This document shows positions 34,342 to 43,067 of a DNA stretch of 64,000 bases, one piece after another. The translations under genes were made by a program, and so were the position numbers. The DNA comes from Paludisphaera soli (GTDB lineage: Bacteria > Planctomycetota > Planctomycetia > Isosphaerales > Isosphaeraceae): NCBI RefSeq assembly GCF_011064595.1, contig NZ_JAALJI010000014.1, positions 124,001-188,000 of the forward strand, written 5' to 3'. Below the pieces are notes generated by a model. That model saw only the letters and a list, made by a program, of their open reading frames with translations, was not told the origin of the DNA and did not search any database. Position 1 is the first letter of the stretch; each line of letters opens with the position of its first letter.

Positions 34342-37300
34342 TCAGTGCTTCGTGACGGTCTCGTCGTAGCTCAGCAACGCCTGAGCCACCACGGTCATCG
34401 CGGCGCAGCCGGCGGGGTCGAACGCCGGGTCGCGCGGGGCGTCGCCGACGGCGAGCAGCTTCTCGGCGTCGGATCGTCCCGAGGCGAACTCGTCGTATTG
34501 CTCGCGGTAGAGGCCCTCCAGGATCGCCAGGTCGCCCTCGTCGGCGCGACGGCCGGTGAGGACCCGGAACACGAAGCCCACGCGGTCGCGAGGCGTCGTC
34601 CCTCCCTCTCGGAAGGAGCGCTCGGCCAGCCCGCGAGCGGCCTCGACGAACTGGGGGTCGTTCAGGAGGACCAGCGCCTGCAAGGGCGTGGCCGTCGGCT
34701 GCCGCTTCACGGCGCAGACCTCGCGATTGGCGGCGTCGAAGGTCAGCATGGCGGGCGGCGGGGAGGTCCGCTTCCAGTAGGTGTAGAGGCTCCGGCGGTG
34801 GCTCCCCGGGCCGACGTCGCGGACGTACGGGAGGTTCGACTTTTCCTCCCACAACCCGTCGGGCTGGAACGGCTTGACCGGCGGCCCGCCCAGGGTCCCC
34901 ACCAGCAGCCCGCTCGCGGCCAGGGCGTTGTCGCGGACCATCTCGGCGGAGAGGCGTTCGCGAGGCCCGCGGGCCAGCAGGATGTTGTCCGGATCGCGGG
35001 CGAACAGCTCGGTCGTCGCGTCCGACGATTGCCGGTAGGTGGCCGAGGCCACCATCAGCCGCATTGTCCGCTTCACATCCCAGCCCGAGTCGACGAGTTC
35101 GCGGGCCAGCCAGTCGAGCAGCTCCGGGTGCGAGGGGAGCCTGCCCTGCGAGCCGAAATCCTCGGGGGTCGCGACGAGCCCGCGCCCGAACAGCGACTGC
35201 CACCAGCGGTTGACCGTCACCCGGGCCGTCAGGGGGTTACGGGGATCGGTCGTCCAGCGCGCCAGGCCCAGGCGATTGCGGGGTTGATCGGCCGGGAAGG
35301 GGAGCAGGCTCGCCGGCGTCGCCGAGGTCACTCGCTCGCCGGGGGCGTCGTAGGCGCCCCGGTTCAGGACGAACGTCGGCCTGGGCTCGGCCATCTCCCT
35401 CATCACCATGATCTCGTCGATCGGGTCGGCGAGCCGGGCGAGTTCCTTGCGAGCGTCGCGGACGGCGGCCAGGCGGGACTTGTGATCGACGTTTGCGACG
35501 GCGAGGTAGTAGGCGAAAAGTCGCGAACGGTCGTCCGGCGAGAGCCCCGCGGGGTCCGCTTCCAGGAGTTCGTTAAGGGACCGGCCGTCGTGGATCTGGG
35601 CGACCTCGACCGAAGTCAGCTCCCGGTCGAAGACCTGAAGTTCGTCGACCTCGCCCCCCTGAAACCCCCGGTCGCGGAACCGCTGGCCGATCACCAGGTC
35701 GTCGGCACCGCCGCCCGTGATGGTCTTGGTGAGCTTGTCGCGAACGACTTCCAGTTCGGCTGGTCGACCGTCGAGGTAGAGCCTCAACCCGGACGCCCGG
35801 CTTGAACCGTCGTAGGTGAGGGCCACGTGGACCCAGCGGTCGAGGGCCAGCGGCTCGCGGGCGGCCACGCCGACGGCGTTCCCGGGCCAGAAATGGACGA
35901 GCGCGGCCGTGAGCCGGCCGTCCTCGATGAGCAATTGGTAGCCTCGGCTGCCGGCGTCGGTCCAGGCCGCCGACCGACGGAGCACGACGGCCCGATCCTT
36001 CCGATCGGGCGATTTGACCCAGAGCGCCAGCGAGAAAGGCTGGTCGCGGTCGAAGTTCCCCATCGGCAGCGTCACGCTGTTTTCGCCGTCGAACCGAAAG
36101 GCCTGGCCGACTCGCCCCGGGACGACCTTCGGACCCTCGGCCGCCGAGCCGAGCTTTGCCGGATCGACGCGGTTCGCGGTCTTCCCGCCTTCCAGCGCGT
36201 CGAGCGGGAAGTCGCCGATGCGGCCGGGCAAGGCGGCCGCCGGCCGGCCGTTTCGATCGCGGCCGCTCAACCACAGCTCGAAGGCGGCTCGTTGCTCATC
36301 CGAGAGTCGAGTCAGTTCGGCCTCGGCGGATCGCACGCGCTCGCCTGCCTGGGCCAGCTCCCTCTCGCGTGGATCGTCGGCGAGCCAGAGCGTGGGCGTG
36401 GGGACGGCGGGGGTGAAGTGGGAGTAGAGGCCGGACTCGTCGATGTTGTTGAAGAAGCTGAAGAGCGAGTAGAAGTCCTTCTGCGTGATCGGATCATACT
36501 TATGCGTATGGCAGCGGGCGCACTCCAGCGTCAGGCCGAGGAACGCGGAGCCGTAGGTGATCGTGCGGTCGGCGACGTACTCGGTCCGCCACTCGGCCTC
36601 GATCGATCCCCCCTCGTTGGTCTGCCGGTGATGGCGGTTGAAGGCGGTGGCGAGGATCATCTCGCGCGTCGGGTTGGGAAGGAGGTCGCCCGCGAGCTGC
36701 CAGGTGATGAACCGGTCGTAGGGCAGGTTCGCATTGAAGGCGCCGACCACCCAGTCGCGCCAGGGCCACATGGCGCGGTAGACGTCGGCCTGGTAGCCGA
36801 AGGTGTCGGCGTAGCGGGCCACGTCGAGCCAGTCCACGGCCATGCGCTCGCCGAACCGCGGCGACGCCAGCAGCCGGTCGACGAGCTTCTCGTAGGCGTC
36901 CGGTCGAGCGTCGGCGAGGAATGCGTCGATCTCGTCGAGCGTCGGCGGCAGCCCCGTCAGGTCGAAGCTCAGGCGGCGGATCAGCCGCTCGCGCGAGGCC
37001 TCGGGAGACGGGGCGAGGCCCTCGGATTCCAGGCGGGCGAGGACGAACCGGTCGATGGGGTTGGCGGCCCAGCCCCCAGCGGTCGGCTCGGGCACGGGGG
37101 GCCGCTCGGGGGGGATGAAGGCCCAGTGGTCCTTCCATTCCGCCCCCTGCTGGATCCAGCGCGTGAGAACTTCGACCTCGCGAGGGGACAGCTCTCGGCC
37201 CAGCGAGCGGGGCGGCATGCGGTCGCCGTCGTCCTCGCTGGTGATCCGGGCGACGAGTTCGCTCTCCCCCATGTCGCCGGGGACGATGGCGTGGAGGCCC

Positions 37301-37536
37301 GTCGTGGTCTCGCCGAACGCGCCGTCCTTGGTGTCGAGCCGCAGCCCGGCTTTGCGGTTTTTCGGGTCGGGCCCGTGGCAGTGGAAGCACTTGTCGGAGA
37401 GGATCGCCCGGACTTCGCGATTGAAGTCGACCTTCTCCGTCGTCGGCCGATCGTCGGCCCGGACGAAACCCCAGGCGCCCAGGGCCAGCCAGCACCCGAC
37501 AGCCAGCCCGATCCCGACGTTCCGACCTTCGCGCAT
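34342..37536 (-). CDS. secreted PSCyt1-DUF1549-LamG-DUF1553 protein (second copy)
   Basis: 1064 residues with an N-terminal hydrophobic export segment (GIGLAVGCWLALGAWGFVRA). PSCyt1 has VDFNREVRAILSDKCFHCHGPD (CFHCH heme motif). DUF1549 has NPIDRFVLARLESEG, FDLTGLPPTLDE and ERMAVDWLDVARYADT, then a second heme-type motif CARCH before THKYDPITQKDFY. Unlike the first copy, the middle (about 440-620) is a LamG/concanavalin-like domain (FRFDGENSVTLP, FSLALWVKSPDRKDRA, RWVHVALTYDGSS, EVDELQVFDRELT), which usually binds carbohydrate. DUF1553 then runs to the end. GAGGGACGC precedes ATG 37536. The carbohydrate-binding module suggests a polysaccharide-related role, as inference. Confidence 0.92.
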   Translation of the reverse strand: MREGRNVGIGLAVGCWLALGAWGFVRADDRPTTEKVDFNREVRAILSDKCFHCHGPDPKNRKAGLRLDTKDGAFGETTTGLHAIVPGDMGESELVARITSEDDGDRMPPRSLGRELSPREVEVLTRWIQQGAEWKDHWAFIPPERPPVPEPTAGGWAANPIDRFVLARLESEGLAPSPEASRERLIRRLSFDLTGLPPTLDEIDAFLADARPDAYEKLVDRLLASPRFGERMAVDWLDVARYADTFGYQADVYRAMWPWRDWVVGAFNANLPYDRFITWQLAGDLLPNPTREMILATAFNRHHRQTNEGGSIEAEWRTEYVADRTITYGSAFLGLTLECARCHTHKYDPITQKDFYSLFSFFNNIDESGLYSHFTPAVPTPTLWLADDPRERELAQAGERVRSAEAELTRLSDEQRAAFELWLSGRDRNGRPAAALPGRIGDFPLDALEGGKTANRVDPAKLGSAAEGPKVVPGRVGQAFRFDGENSVTLPMGNFDRDQPFSLALWVKSPDRKDRAVVLRRSAAWTDAGSRGYQLLIEDGRLTAALVHFWPGNAVGVAAREPLALDRWVHVALTYDGSSRASGLRLYLDGRPAELEVVRDKLTKTITGGGADDLVIGQRFRDRGFQGGEVDELQVFDRELTSVEVAQIHDGRSLNELLEADPAGLSPDDRSRLFAYYLAVANVDHKSRLAAVRDARKELARLADPIDEIMVMREMAEPRPTFVLNRGAYDAPGERVTSATPASLLPFPADQPRNRLGLARWTTDPRNPLTARVTVNRWWQSLFGRGLVATPEDFGSQGRLPSHPELLDWLARELVDSGWDVKRTMRLMVASATYRQSSDATTELFARDPDNILLARGPRERLSAEMVRDNALAASGLLVGTLGGPPVKPFQPDGLWEEKSNLPYVRDVGPGSHRRSLYTYWKRTSPPPAMLTFDAANREVCAVKRQPTATPLQALVLLNDPQFVEAARGLAERSFREGGTTPRDRVGFVFRVLTGRRADEGDLAILEGLYREQYDEFASGRSDAEKLLAVGDAPRDPAFDPAGCAAMTVVAQALLSYDETVTKH

Positions 37537-37856
37537 CGTGCGTCCCTCAAGCGGCCGACCGCGTCCCCTATCCGCCTCGCTACGGAGAGGCCGCGGGCGA
37601 GGAACCTTTGTTAAATCTTATCAGGAGTTCCGATCCGGGGTAAAGGAGCGGTCCCCGCGAATGCGAACGGGCCGCCCCGCCCGCGGAGTTGCGAGCGGGC
37701 CGGTTCGAGCCTCGGATCTCAAGGCGCACGCGAATTCAACAGCAGTCGGGTCGCCCGTCTCGCCACTGGGTGCGAGCCAAGAGCGTGGCCGAGGCGATGC
37801 AGTTCTTCACAAGGCTCGGAATTCATCCAGGTCGTCTATCCGGGAGGATTTTGCTC
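37537..37856. other. divergent intergenic region
   Basis: This 320-base stretch is upstream of the leftward DUF1549/DUF1501 pair and the rightward 172-residue gene. The only AT-rich patch (about 37607-37625, CTTTGTTAAATCTTATCAGG) is a likely promoter site but I cannot assign hexamers with a fair spacing. The frame of the rightward gene stays open through part of it, but coding appears to begin at 37857. Confidence 0.5.
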
Positions 37857-38375
37857 ATGGAAAGGATGCACGGCGAGTCGCCCGGGCACCGAATCACGGT
37901 CGTCATCCACGAACGCACGGGGGCATGGGCGAGACGGCTTCGGACCCGGATCGACGACACTCGAGTCTCGTGGTTCGAGACGAGGACGACGGCCGAGCTG
38001 CTGGACGCGATCGCGGCCACGTCCTCGCCCGTGGTACTCATCGAGGTCGGGCCCGATCCCGAGCGGGCATTGCGCGACCTCGCCGAGCTGCAATCCCGTT
38101 GCAACGGATCTTTGATCCTGGTCCTCGACCCGGCGGATCGGCCGTCGGTCCGCGAGTTGGCTGCCGAATTCGGGGCCGTCCACGCCGCGTCGGGGTCCGT
38201 GACGCCGCCCGAGGTGGCGGGATGGCTGGACCGCTGGATCGCGCTTGGGGCCGATCGGATCGCGCGGGAAGGGTGGACCCGCGTGCCGCCGGCGGACCCG
38301 ATCCTCGACCCCGTCGCCTGGCTCGCGGAGCAGGAGGCCTGTGCGGAGCGGCGCGGCCCCGATCTGGAGTCCTAG
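37857..38375 (+). CDS. unknown protein with a receiver-like alpha/beta domain
   Basis: 172 residues from ATG 37857, which has GGGAGG 9 bases upstream. In-frame ATGs at 37797 and earlier lack such a site. The sequence alternates strands and helices like a response-regulator receiver or similar flavodoxin-like fold: HRITVVIHERTGAWARRL, ELLDAIAATSSPVVLIEVGP, NGSLILVLDPADRPSVRELA and AVHAASGSVTPPEVAGWL. The phosphoacceptor Asp and the Lys of true receivers are not obvious, so it may be a pseudo-receiver. No signal peptide. I do not recognise a family. Confidence 0.6.
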   Translation: MERMHGESPGHRITVVIHERTGAWARRLRTRIDDTRVSWFETRTTAELLDAIAATSSPVVLIEVGPDPERALRDLAELQSRCNGSLILVLDPADRPSVRELAAEFGAVHAASGSVTPPEVAGWLDRWIALGADRIAREGWTRVPPADPILDPVAWLAEQEACAERRGPDLES

Positions 38376-38401
38376 TCGCCGACGGGACATTCCCCTAGAA
38401 T
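38373..38401 (+). promoter_or_regulatory. weak promoter candidate for the Mrp-type gene
   Basis: TAGTCG (38373-38378), 17 bases, then TAGAAT (38396-38401, 5/6 to TATAAT). It begins inside the stop codon of the upstream gene and is 88 bases before the ATG. The -35 is poor. Confidence 0.3.
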
Positions 38402-38488
38402 GGACTCGTCGAGTCGCGGGCAGGATGCGGAGCGGTCGGATCACCGGGGAATTGGCATCGGGTCGTCGTAATGCGGGGATGACGCGGA

Positions 38489-39655
38489 ATGTTGGGCAAG
38501 TCGGATATCGTGCTCACCGAGAAGGACGTGCTGCAGGCCCTGAAAGGCGTCAAGGACCCCGACCTCGGCCGGGACCTCGTGGACCTGGGGATGATCCGGA
38601 ACATCCGGATCGGCGAGGGGAAGGTTGCGCTGACGGTCAACCTCACGACCCCGGCCTGCCCGCTGAAGGCGAAGATCGAGGCCGACGTCCGGTCCGCCCT
38701 CCAGGCTCGCCTCCCCGCCGGACTGACGATCCAGATCGACATGACCGCCGAGGTCCGGGGCAAGGGTGCCGCCGAAGCCGGCGACATCCCCGGCGTCAAG
38801 AACGTGATCGCGGTCGGCTCGGGGAAGGGGGGCGTCGGCAAGTCGACGATGGCGGCGACGATCGCCCTCGGCCTGAAGGCTCACGGCGCATCGGTCGGCC
38901 TCATGGACGCCGACGTCTACGGGCCCTCGATCCCCCACCTGCTCGGTGCCTCCGGCCGGCCGATGGCGCGCGGCGAGCAGATCGTCCCCATCGAGGCCGC
39001 CGGTCTCAAGCTCATGTCGATGGGCTTCCTGCTGGAAGCCGAGCAGGCCGTGGTCATGCGCGGGCCCATGCTTCACGGGATCATGCAGCAGTTCCTCCGC
39101 AAGGTCGATTGGGGCGAGCTGGACTATCTGGTCATCGACCTGCCGCCGGGCACGGGCGACGTGCCGCTGACGCTCTCGCAGACCCTCCCGCTGACCGGGG
39201 CGGTGGTCGTCTGCACCCCGCAGGAGGTCGCCCTGCTCGACGCCGTTCGGGCCATCGCCATGTTCCGGCAACTCCGCGTGCCGGTGCTGGGGATGATCGA
39301 GAACATGTCCTTCTTCGACGTCCTGGCCTATCTCCAGGATCGCGGCGGGCCCGAGGCCCGCAAGCTCGTCGAGGGCAAGAGCTTCTTCGACGAGGCCGGC
39401 GACGAGCGTGCGTATCTCTTCGGCCAGGGTGGGGCCCGGCGCAAGGCCGAGGCGATGCAGGTCCCGTTCCTCGGCGAAGTGCCCCTCAACCTCTTCCTCC
39501 GCGAGAGCGGCGACGTCGGCCGGATCGACCAGGCCTTCCGTGACGGCTCGCCCTCGAAGCCCTACCTGATGGCGATGGTGGAGAACCTCGCCGCGCAGAT
39601 CAGCATCCGGAATCTCAAGAACCCCAAGATGCCCAAGCTTGAGATCCTCAACTGA
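38489..39655 (+). CDS. mrp: Mrp/NBP35-type P-loop ATPase lacking the CxxC motif
   Basis: 388 residues. An N-terminal MIP18/DUF59 domain (about 8-85, with NLTTPACPLK) is joined to a Mrp/ApbC ATPase domain: VGSGKGGVGKST (deviant Walker A, about 110-120), LMDADVYGPSIPHLL, LDYLVIDLPPGTGDVPLTL and a final GEVPLNLFLRESGD block. Relatives carry Fe-S clusters for delivery to apoproteins. In canonical Mrp the segment after 'ENMS' contains C-x-x-C, which bridges the cluster between two subunits. Here ENMSFFDVLAYLQDRG (about 269-284) and the following 30 residues contain no Cys at all and the segment is longer than usual. ATPase features are intact, so it is not a decayed gene. Confidence 0.92.
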   Translation: MLGKSDIVLTEKDVLQALKGVKDPDLGRDLVDLGMIRNIRIGEGKVALTVNLTTPACPLKAKIEADVRSALQARLPAGLTIQIDMTAEVRGKGAAEAGDIPGVKNVIAVGSGKGGVGKSTMAATIALGLKAHGASVGLMDADVYGPSIPHLLGASGRPMARGEQIVPIEAAGLKLMSMGFLLEAEQAVVMRGPMLHGIMQQFLRKVDWGELDYLVIDLPPGTGDVPLTLSQTLPLTGAVVVCTPQEVALLDAVRAIAMFRQLRVPVLGMIENMSFFDVLAYLQDRGGPEARKLVEGKSFFDEAGDERAYLFGQGGARRKAEAMQVPFLGEVPLNLFLRESGDVGRIDQAFRDGSPSKPYLMAMVENLAAQISIRNLKNPKMPKLEILN

Positions 39656-39778
39656 TCCGGCCACGTCCTGAGCCTCGCCGCCCCGACCAACGGCCGCGAA
39701 TTTGCGTAATGAAATTACAGATGAGCACGGCGGGCACCCTTCCGCCGCGACTTCCTCGATTTCACCACGGAGATTCCG

Positions 39779-40123
39779 ATGCGATCCAAGATATTGATCC
39801 TGGCCTCTGCGTTTGCGGCCTTCAGCGCCGTCGACGCGCGGGCCCAGTACTGGGGCGGGACGGTGGTCACGGGCGGCCCTGGCTACGTGGCGTTCGGCTC
39901 GTCGCCGTTCCTGGCGCCTTCGCTGGGCCCGGTCGTCGCCAGCCCCTACACCGTCGTGGCACCGACCTCCCGCGTGATCGTGACGAATCCGGGATACTAC
40001 GCGGCGCCGGCCCCCGTCATCGTGCCTCGCGCCTACCCCGTCGTCCGTCCCGGTTGGGGGCCCGGCTTCTACGGGCCGGTCGGTCCTCGCGTCTGGGGCG
40101 GCCGAGGATGGCGTCGCTGGTGA
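39779..40123 (+). CDS. small secreted Gly/Pro/Tyr/Val-rich protein
   Basis: 114 residues. A Sec signal (MRSKILILASAFAAFSAVDARAQ would be cleaved after A-R-A or so) is followed by a mature part of low complexity: YWGGTVVTGGPGYVAFG, repeated PVV/APV/PYxVV patterns, and a GWGPGFYGPVGPRVWGG tail. GGAGATTCCG precedes ATG 39779. Similar small signal-bearing Gly/Tyr-rich proteins are common in planctomycetes and probably sit in the periplasm or cell surface. No function can be given. Upstream, at 39706-39718, is the short palindrome GTAAT-GAA-ATTAC. Confidence 0.7.
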   Translation: MRSKILILASAFAAFSAVDARAQYWGGTVVTGGPGYVAFGSSPFLAPSLGPVVASPYTVVAPTSRVIVTNPGYYAAPAPVIVPRAYPVVRPGWGPGFYGPVGPRVWGGRGWRRW

Positions 40124-40157
40124 GCCGCTTCTATCGGTCCTTCGGAACCGTCGCGCC

Positions 40158-41417
40158 ATGACCCTTCGCCGAGTCGCCGCCCTATCGATCCTCCTCACGG
40201 CCCCCTGGACCACGCACGCCGTCGGTCAGGGGGCCGATCTCGTCATCGACGACCCATCCCGGGTCGGCGTCGTCGCCGAACGGCTCCCCCGGATCTCCGA
40301 GGCCGTCCGGCGTCGGATCGAGGCCCGCGAGATCGCCGGAGCGGTGACCCTTGTGGCCCGTCACGGGCGGATCGTCCACTTCGAGGCCCAGGGCGCCCTG
40401 GACGTCCAGTCCGGGGCCCCGATGACTCGCGAGGCCCTCTTCCGGATGGCTTCGACCACCAAGCCGGTGACGGCCGCCGCGGTCGTCATCTTGATCGAGG
40501 AGGGCAAGGTCCGGCTCACCGATCCGGTCTCCCGCTTCATCCCCGAATTCCGCAACCCGAGAGTGGCCGTGGAGCGTGACGGCCGAGTCGAGCTGGTCCC
40601 GGCAAGCCGCGAGATCCAGGTCCTGGACCTGCTGACGCACACCTCGGGATTGCTCAGCGGCGGACTCGGTCAGAAGCAGCTTCCTGGCGATTCGACCTTC
40701 CCGAAAAAGGGCGACACGCTGGCCGACTATGTCGGGCGGATCGCGACGGCTCCCCTGGATTTCGAGCCGGGCTCACGATGGGCGTACAGCCCGTTCGCCG
40801 GGATCGACACGCTGGCGCGGATCGTCGAAGTGGCCTCGGAGCGGCCGTTCGACGACTTCCTCCGCGAGCGTCTCTTCGACCCGATGGGGATGCACGACAC
40901 CTCCTTCGTCGTCCGGGCCGACCAGGCCCCGCGATACGCGTCCTTGCACGCGCGGGAGGGGACGGAACTGAAGAAGGCCGATTACTCCTTCGCCTTCGAC
41001 CCGCCTTATAACTCGGGCGCTGCGGGCCTCATCTCATCGGCTGCGGACTTCTTTCGCTTCGCGCAAATGTTGGCCAACGGTGGAGAGCTGGAGGGACGCC
41101 GGGTCCTGAGCCCGCGCGGGGTCGAACTGCTGTCGGCGAACCACGTCGGCGATCGCTTCCAGGGGAGCCTGGGCCGGCCCGAGGGCATGGGCTTCGGTTT
41201 CGCCGTCGAGGTCGTCGTCGACCCGATCCGCGCGGCGACGTTTCGTGGGGCGGGGAGTTACGGCTGGGACGGCGCCTTCGGCACCCAGTTCTGGGTGGAC
41301 CCTCGCGAAGGCATCGTCGCCGTCTTCATGGTCCAGGCGTCCGGAGTTCGGCCCATCCAGAACGACTTCGGCACGGCCGTCATGCAGGCCGTGGGCAACC
41401 TGGACCATCCTCGCTGA
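40158..41417 (+). CDS. serine hydrolase, beta-lactamase class C/EstB-like
   Basis: 419 residues with an N-terminal export signal (RRVAALSILLTAPWTTHAVGQG). The beta-lactamase/D-peptidase fold is shown by the nucleophile motif S-T-T-K at about 99-102 (LFRMASTTKPVTAA), the second motif region RWAYSPFAGIDTLARI (Y-S-P, where penicillin-binding relatives have Y-x-N), and a late GSYGWDGAFGTQFW block in place of KTG. The DPVSRFIPEF and DLLTHTSGL segments are typical of EstB-type esterases and transacylases of this family. A true beta-lactamase role is unlikely. Substrate unknown. It lies 34 bases after the small secreted protein, on the same strand. Confidence 0.88.
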   Translation: MTLRRVAALSILLTAPWTTHAVGQGADLVIDDPSRVGVVAERLPRISEAVRRRIEAREIAGAVTLVARHGRIVHFEAQGALDVQSGAPMTREALFRMASTTKPVTAAAVVILIEEGKVRLTDPVSRFIPEFRNPRVAVERDGRVELVPASREIQVLDLLTHTSGLLSGGLGQKQLPGDSTFPKKGDTLADYVGRIATAPLDFEPGSRWAYSPFAGIDTLARIVEVASERPFDDFLRERLFDPMGMHDTSFVVRADQAPRYASLHAREGTELKKADYSFAFDPPYNSGAAGLISSAADFFRFAQMLANGGELEGRRVLSPRGVELLSANHVGDRFQGSLGRPEGMGFGFAVEVVVDPIRAATFRGAGSYGWDGAFGTQFWVDPREGIVAVFMVQASGVRPIQNDFGTAVMQAVGNLDHPR

Positions 41418-41420
41418 CGA

Positions 41421-42044
41421 TCAGCGCTGGTCCAGGCTCCGCCAGAGATACCAGCTCGCGACCGAGCGATACGGTCGCCAGTGCTCGGTCAGGTCGTGGC
41501 AATCCGGAGGCTTGGGCAGCTCGGCCAGCTCATGGATGGCCTTGATCGCCGCGCGGACGCCCAGGTCGCCGACCGGCAGCACGTCCGGGCGATTCATCGC
41601 GAAGATCAGGAACATGTGCGCCGTCCAGATGCCGACCCCCTTGATCGAGGTCAGGGCGGCGATGATCGCGTCGTCGTCCCAATCGTCGTCGAATCGGTCG
41701 ACAGGGGCCGAACCGTCGGCGACGGCTGCGGCGAGGTTCAGGACGTATCGGGCCTTGCTCGCGGAGAGCCCGCAGCCTCGAAGGGGTTCCTCGCCGAGTT
41801 CCAGCAATCGGTGCGGATCGTAAGGGCGGCCCGCCAGGGCGTGCAATCGCTCGCTGATCGAGGCCGCCGCCTTGGTCGAGATCTGCTGCGCGACGATCGC
41901 GCCCACGAGCGTCCCCAGGCGATCCTCGCGGGGGGCGAGCAGGCAGGGCCCGACGCGCCCGATGACCGACTTGAGGTGGGGGTCGACCTTCTTCAGGTGG
42001 CGAATCGCCTTCGCCCAGGGGTCGACCGTAGTCTTTCGGCTCAT
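41421..42044 (-). CDS. DNA-3-methyladenine glycosylase II, AlkA-type
   Basis: Base-excision repair enzyme of the HhH-GPD superfamily, 207 residues. It removes alkylated bases. The helix-hairpin-helix LTSIKGVGIWTAHMFLIF (about 131-148) is followed by LPVGDLGVR with the catalytic Asp at 160. VGAIVAQQISTKAA is the conserved early helix. It lacks the N-terminal beta domain of E. coli AlkA, as many shorter bacterial versions do, and has no Fe-S cluster cysteines, unlike EndoIII/MutY. The stop is only four bases from the end of the convergent hydrolase gene. Confidence 0.93.
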   Translation of the reverse strand: MSRKTTVDPWAKAIRHLKKVDPHLKSVIGRVGPCLLAPREDRLGTLVGAIVAQQISTKAAASISERLHALAGRPYDPHRLLELGEEPLRGCGLSASKARYVLNLAAAVADGSAPVDRFDDDWDDDAIIAALTSIKGVGIWTAHMFLIFAMNRPDVLPVGDLGVRAAIKAIHELAELPKPPDCHDLTEHWRPYRSVASWYLWRSLDQR

Positions 42045-42098
42045 CGGGGGCGTCCGGAAGCGGGAGGGACGAGGTCAGGACCGAGCGACCGATCCTCG

Positions 42099-42881
42099 TC
42101 AGCGCGAGGCGATCACCTGGGCCAGCGGACGGACGATCCGGGGGATGACCGAGCGCTCCAGCATCTCCTCGCCGATCTCGCGCTGGCGTCGGAACGACTC
42201 CAGGAACGACATCTCGGGGCCGTTGCCCCAGTACTGGCGGATCGTCAGGTAGAGGCTGATCTGGTCGTCGGCGAAATCGCCCGTGCGGACCTGATAGGCG
42301 CTGCTGCGGGTTTCAATCGTGAGCCGGGCCTGGAGCTGGCACGCGTCGTCGAGGGCCAGGGTCAGCGACGGCTCGAAGTTCACGACCTTCTTCGACCGGG
42401 GCGATTCGAGCAGCCCTTCGAGGGCGCTGCCGACGCCCAGGGCCTCGGCGACGACCTCGTCGTGATTGCCGTCGTAGGTGAAGTCGAAGCCGAACATCAC
42501 GTCGAGGGCCTCGCAGTCCAGCAGGCTGATCGACAGCAGCGGCGGCGCGAGGTCCAGCAGCAGCTCATGCTGCCGGTACGCGTCGGTGAGGGCCTCCGGA
42601 TTCGTGCAGCCGGACGCCAGCCGTCTCGTCTCGATCGCCACGGTGCGATAGGCGTCCTCTTCCTTGTCGCTCTCCAGGACGAGATCGCCGTTGTCGCGCG
42701 ACTGGAAATTGCGCAGCTCCGGGAACCCCTTCTTCATCTGCTCGAAAAAATGCAGGACCGTGTCGCGATTGCTCGGAAGCTCCATCTCGGTATTCAGATT
42801 GACGTTCACATAGTAATCGTCGGCGTCGCGATTGTAGCGATTCATCCGTCGGGCCTCGTCGTCTTCCTCAAGTTCAGCCAT
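42099..42881 (-). CDS. unknown acidic protein (260 residues)
   Basis: I recognise no family. The protein is soluble and acidic with no signal peptide, opening MAELEEDDEARRMNRYNRDA. It seems to have two alpha/beta portions: VNVNLNTEMELPSNRDTVLHFF and LLSISLLDCEALDVMFGFDF. A pattern of hydrophobic alternation with charged loops continues to IVRPLAQVIASR. The second half contains SLYLTIRQYWGNGPEM and a helix (SFLESFRRQREIGEEML). The promoter candidate at 42957-42985 lies 76 bases upstream. The start could also be the Met at codon 13. A well-behaved, complete gene by codon use. Confidence 0.72.
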   Translation of the reverse strand: MAELEEDDEARRMNRYNRDADDYYVNVNLNTEMELPSNRDTVLHFFEQMKKGFPELRNFQSRDNGDLVLESDKEEDAYRTVAIETRRLASGCTNPEALTDAYRQHELLLDLAPPLLSISLLDCEALDVMFGFDFTYDGNHDEVVAEALGVGSALEGLLESPRSKKVVNFEPSLTLALDDACQLQARLTIETRSSAYQVRTGDFADDQISLYLTIRQYWGNGPEMSFLESFRRQREIGEEMLERSVIPRIVRPLAQVIASR

Positions 42882-42956
42882 CTTCGCCGCCGGCGGTGGG
42901 GGGGAGGTCCCTCTTGGCGGCCGACAAGCCGGTTCCGGTGTACGGCCATCCCCGCA

Positions 42957-42985
42957 ATTCTACCAGATCGCGGAGGGGCTGGGAA
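42957..42985 (-). promoter_or_regulatory. promoter candidate for the 260-residue gene
   Basis: On the minus strand TTCCCA (42980-42985, 4/6), 17 bases, then TAGAAT (42957-42962, 5/6). The spacing is ideal and it points at the gene starting at 42881. Confidence 0.42.
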
Positions 42986-43067
42986 CGAACCGAGTCGACG
43001 CGGTCGGCCCCGGCCCGGCCGGTTCACCCTAAGGATCGTTCACGAAACTCTTTCAATCTCGGCGTCG

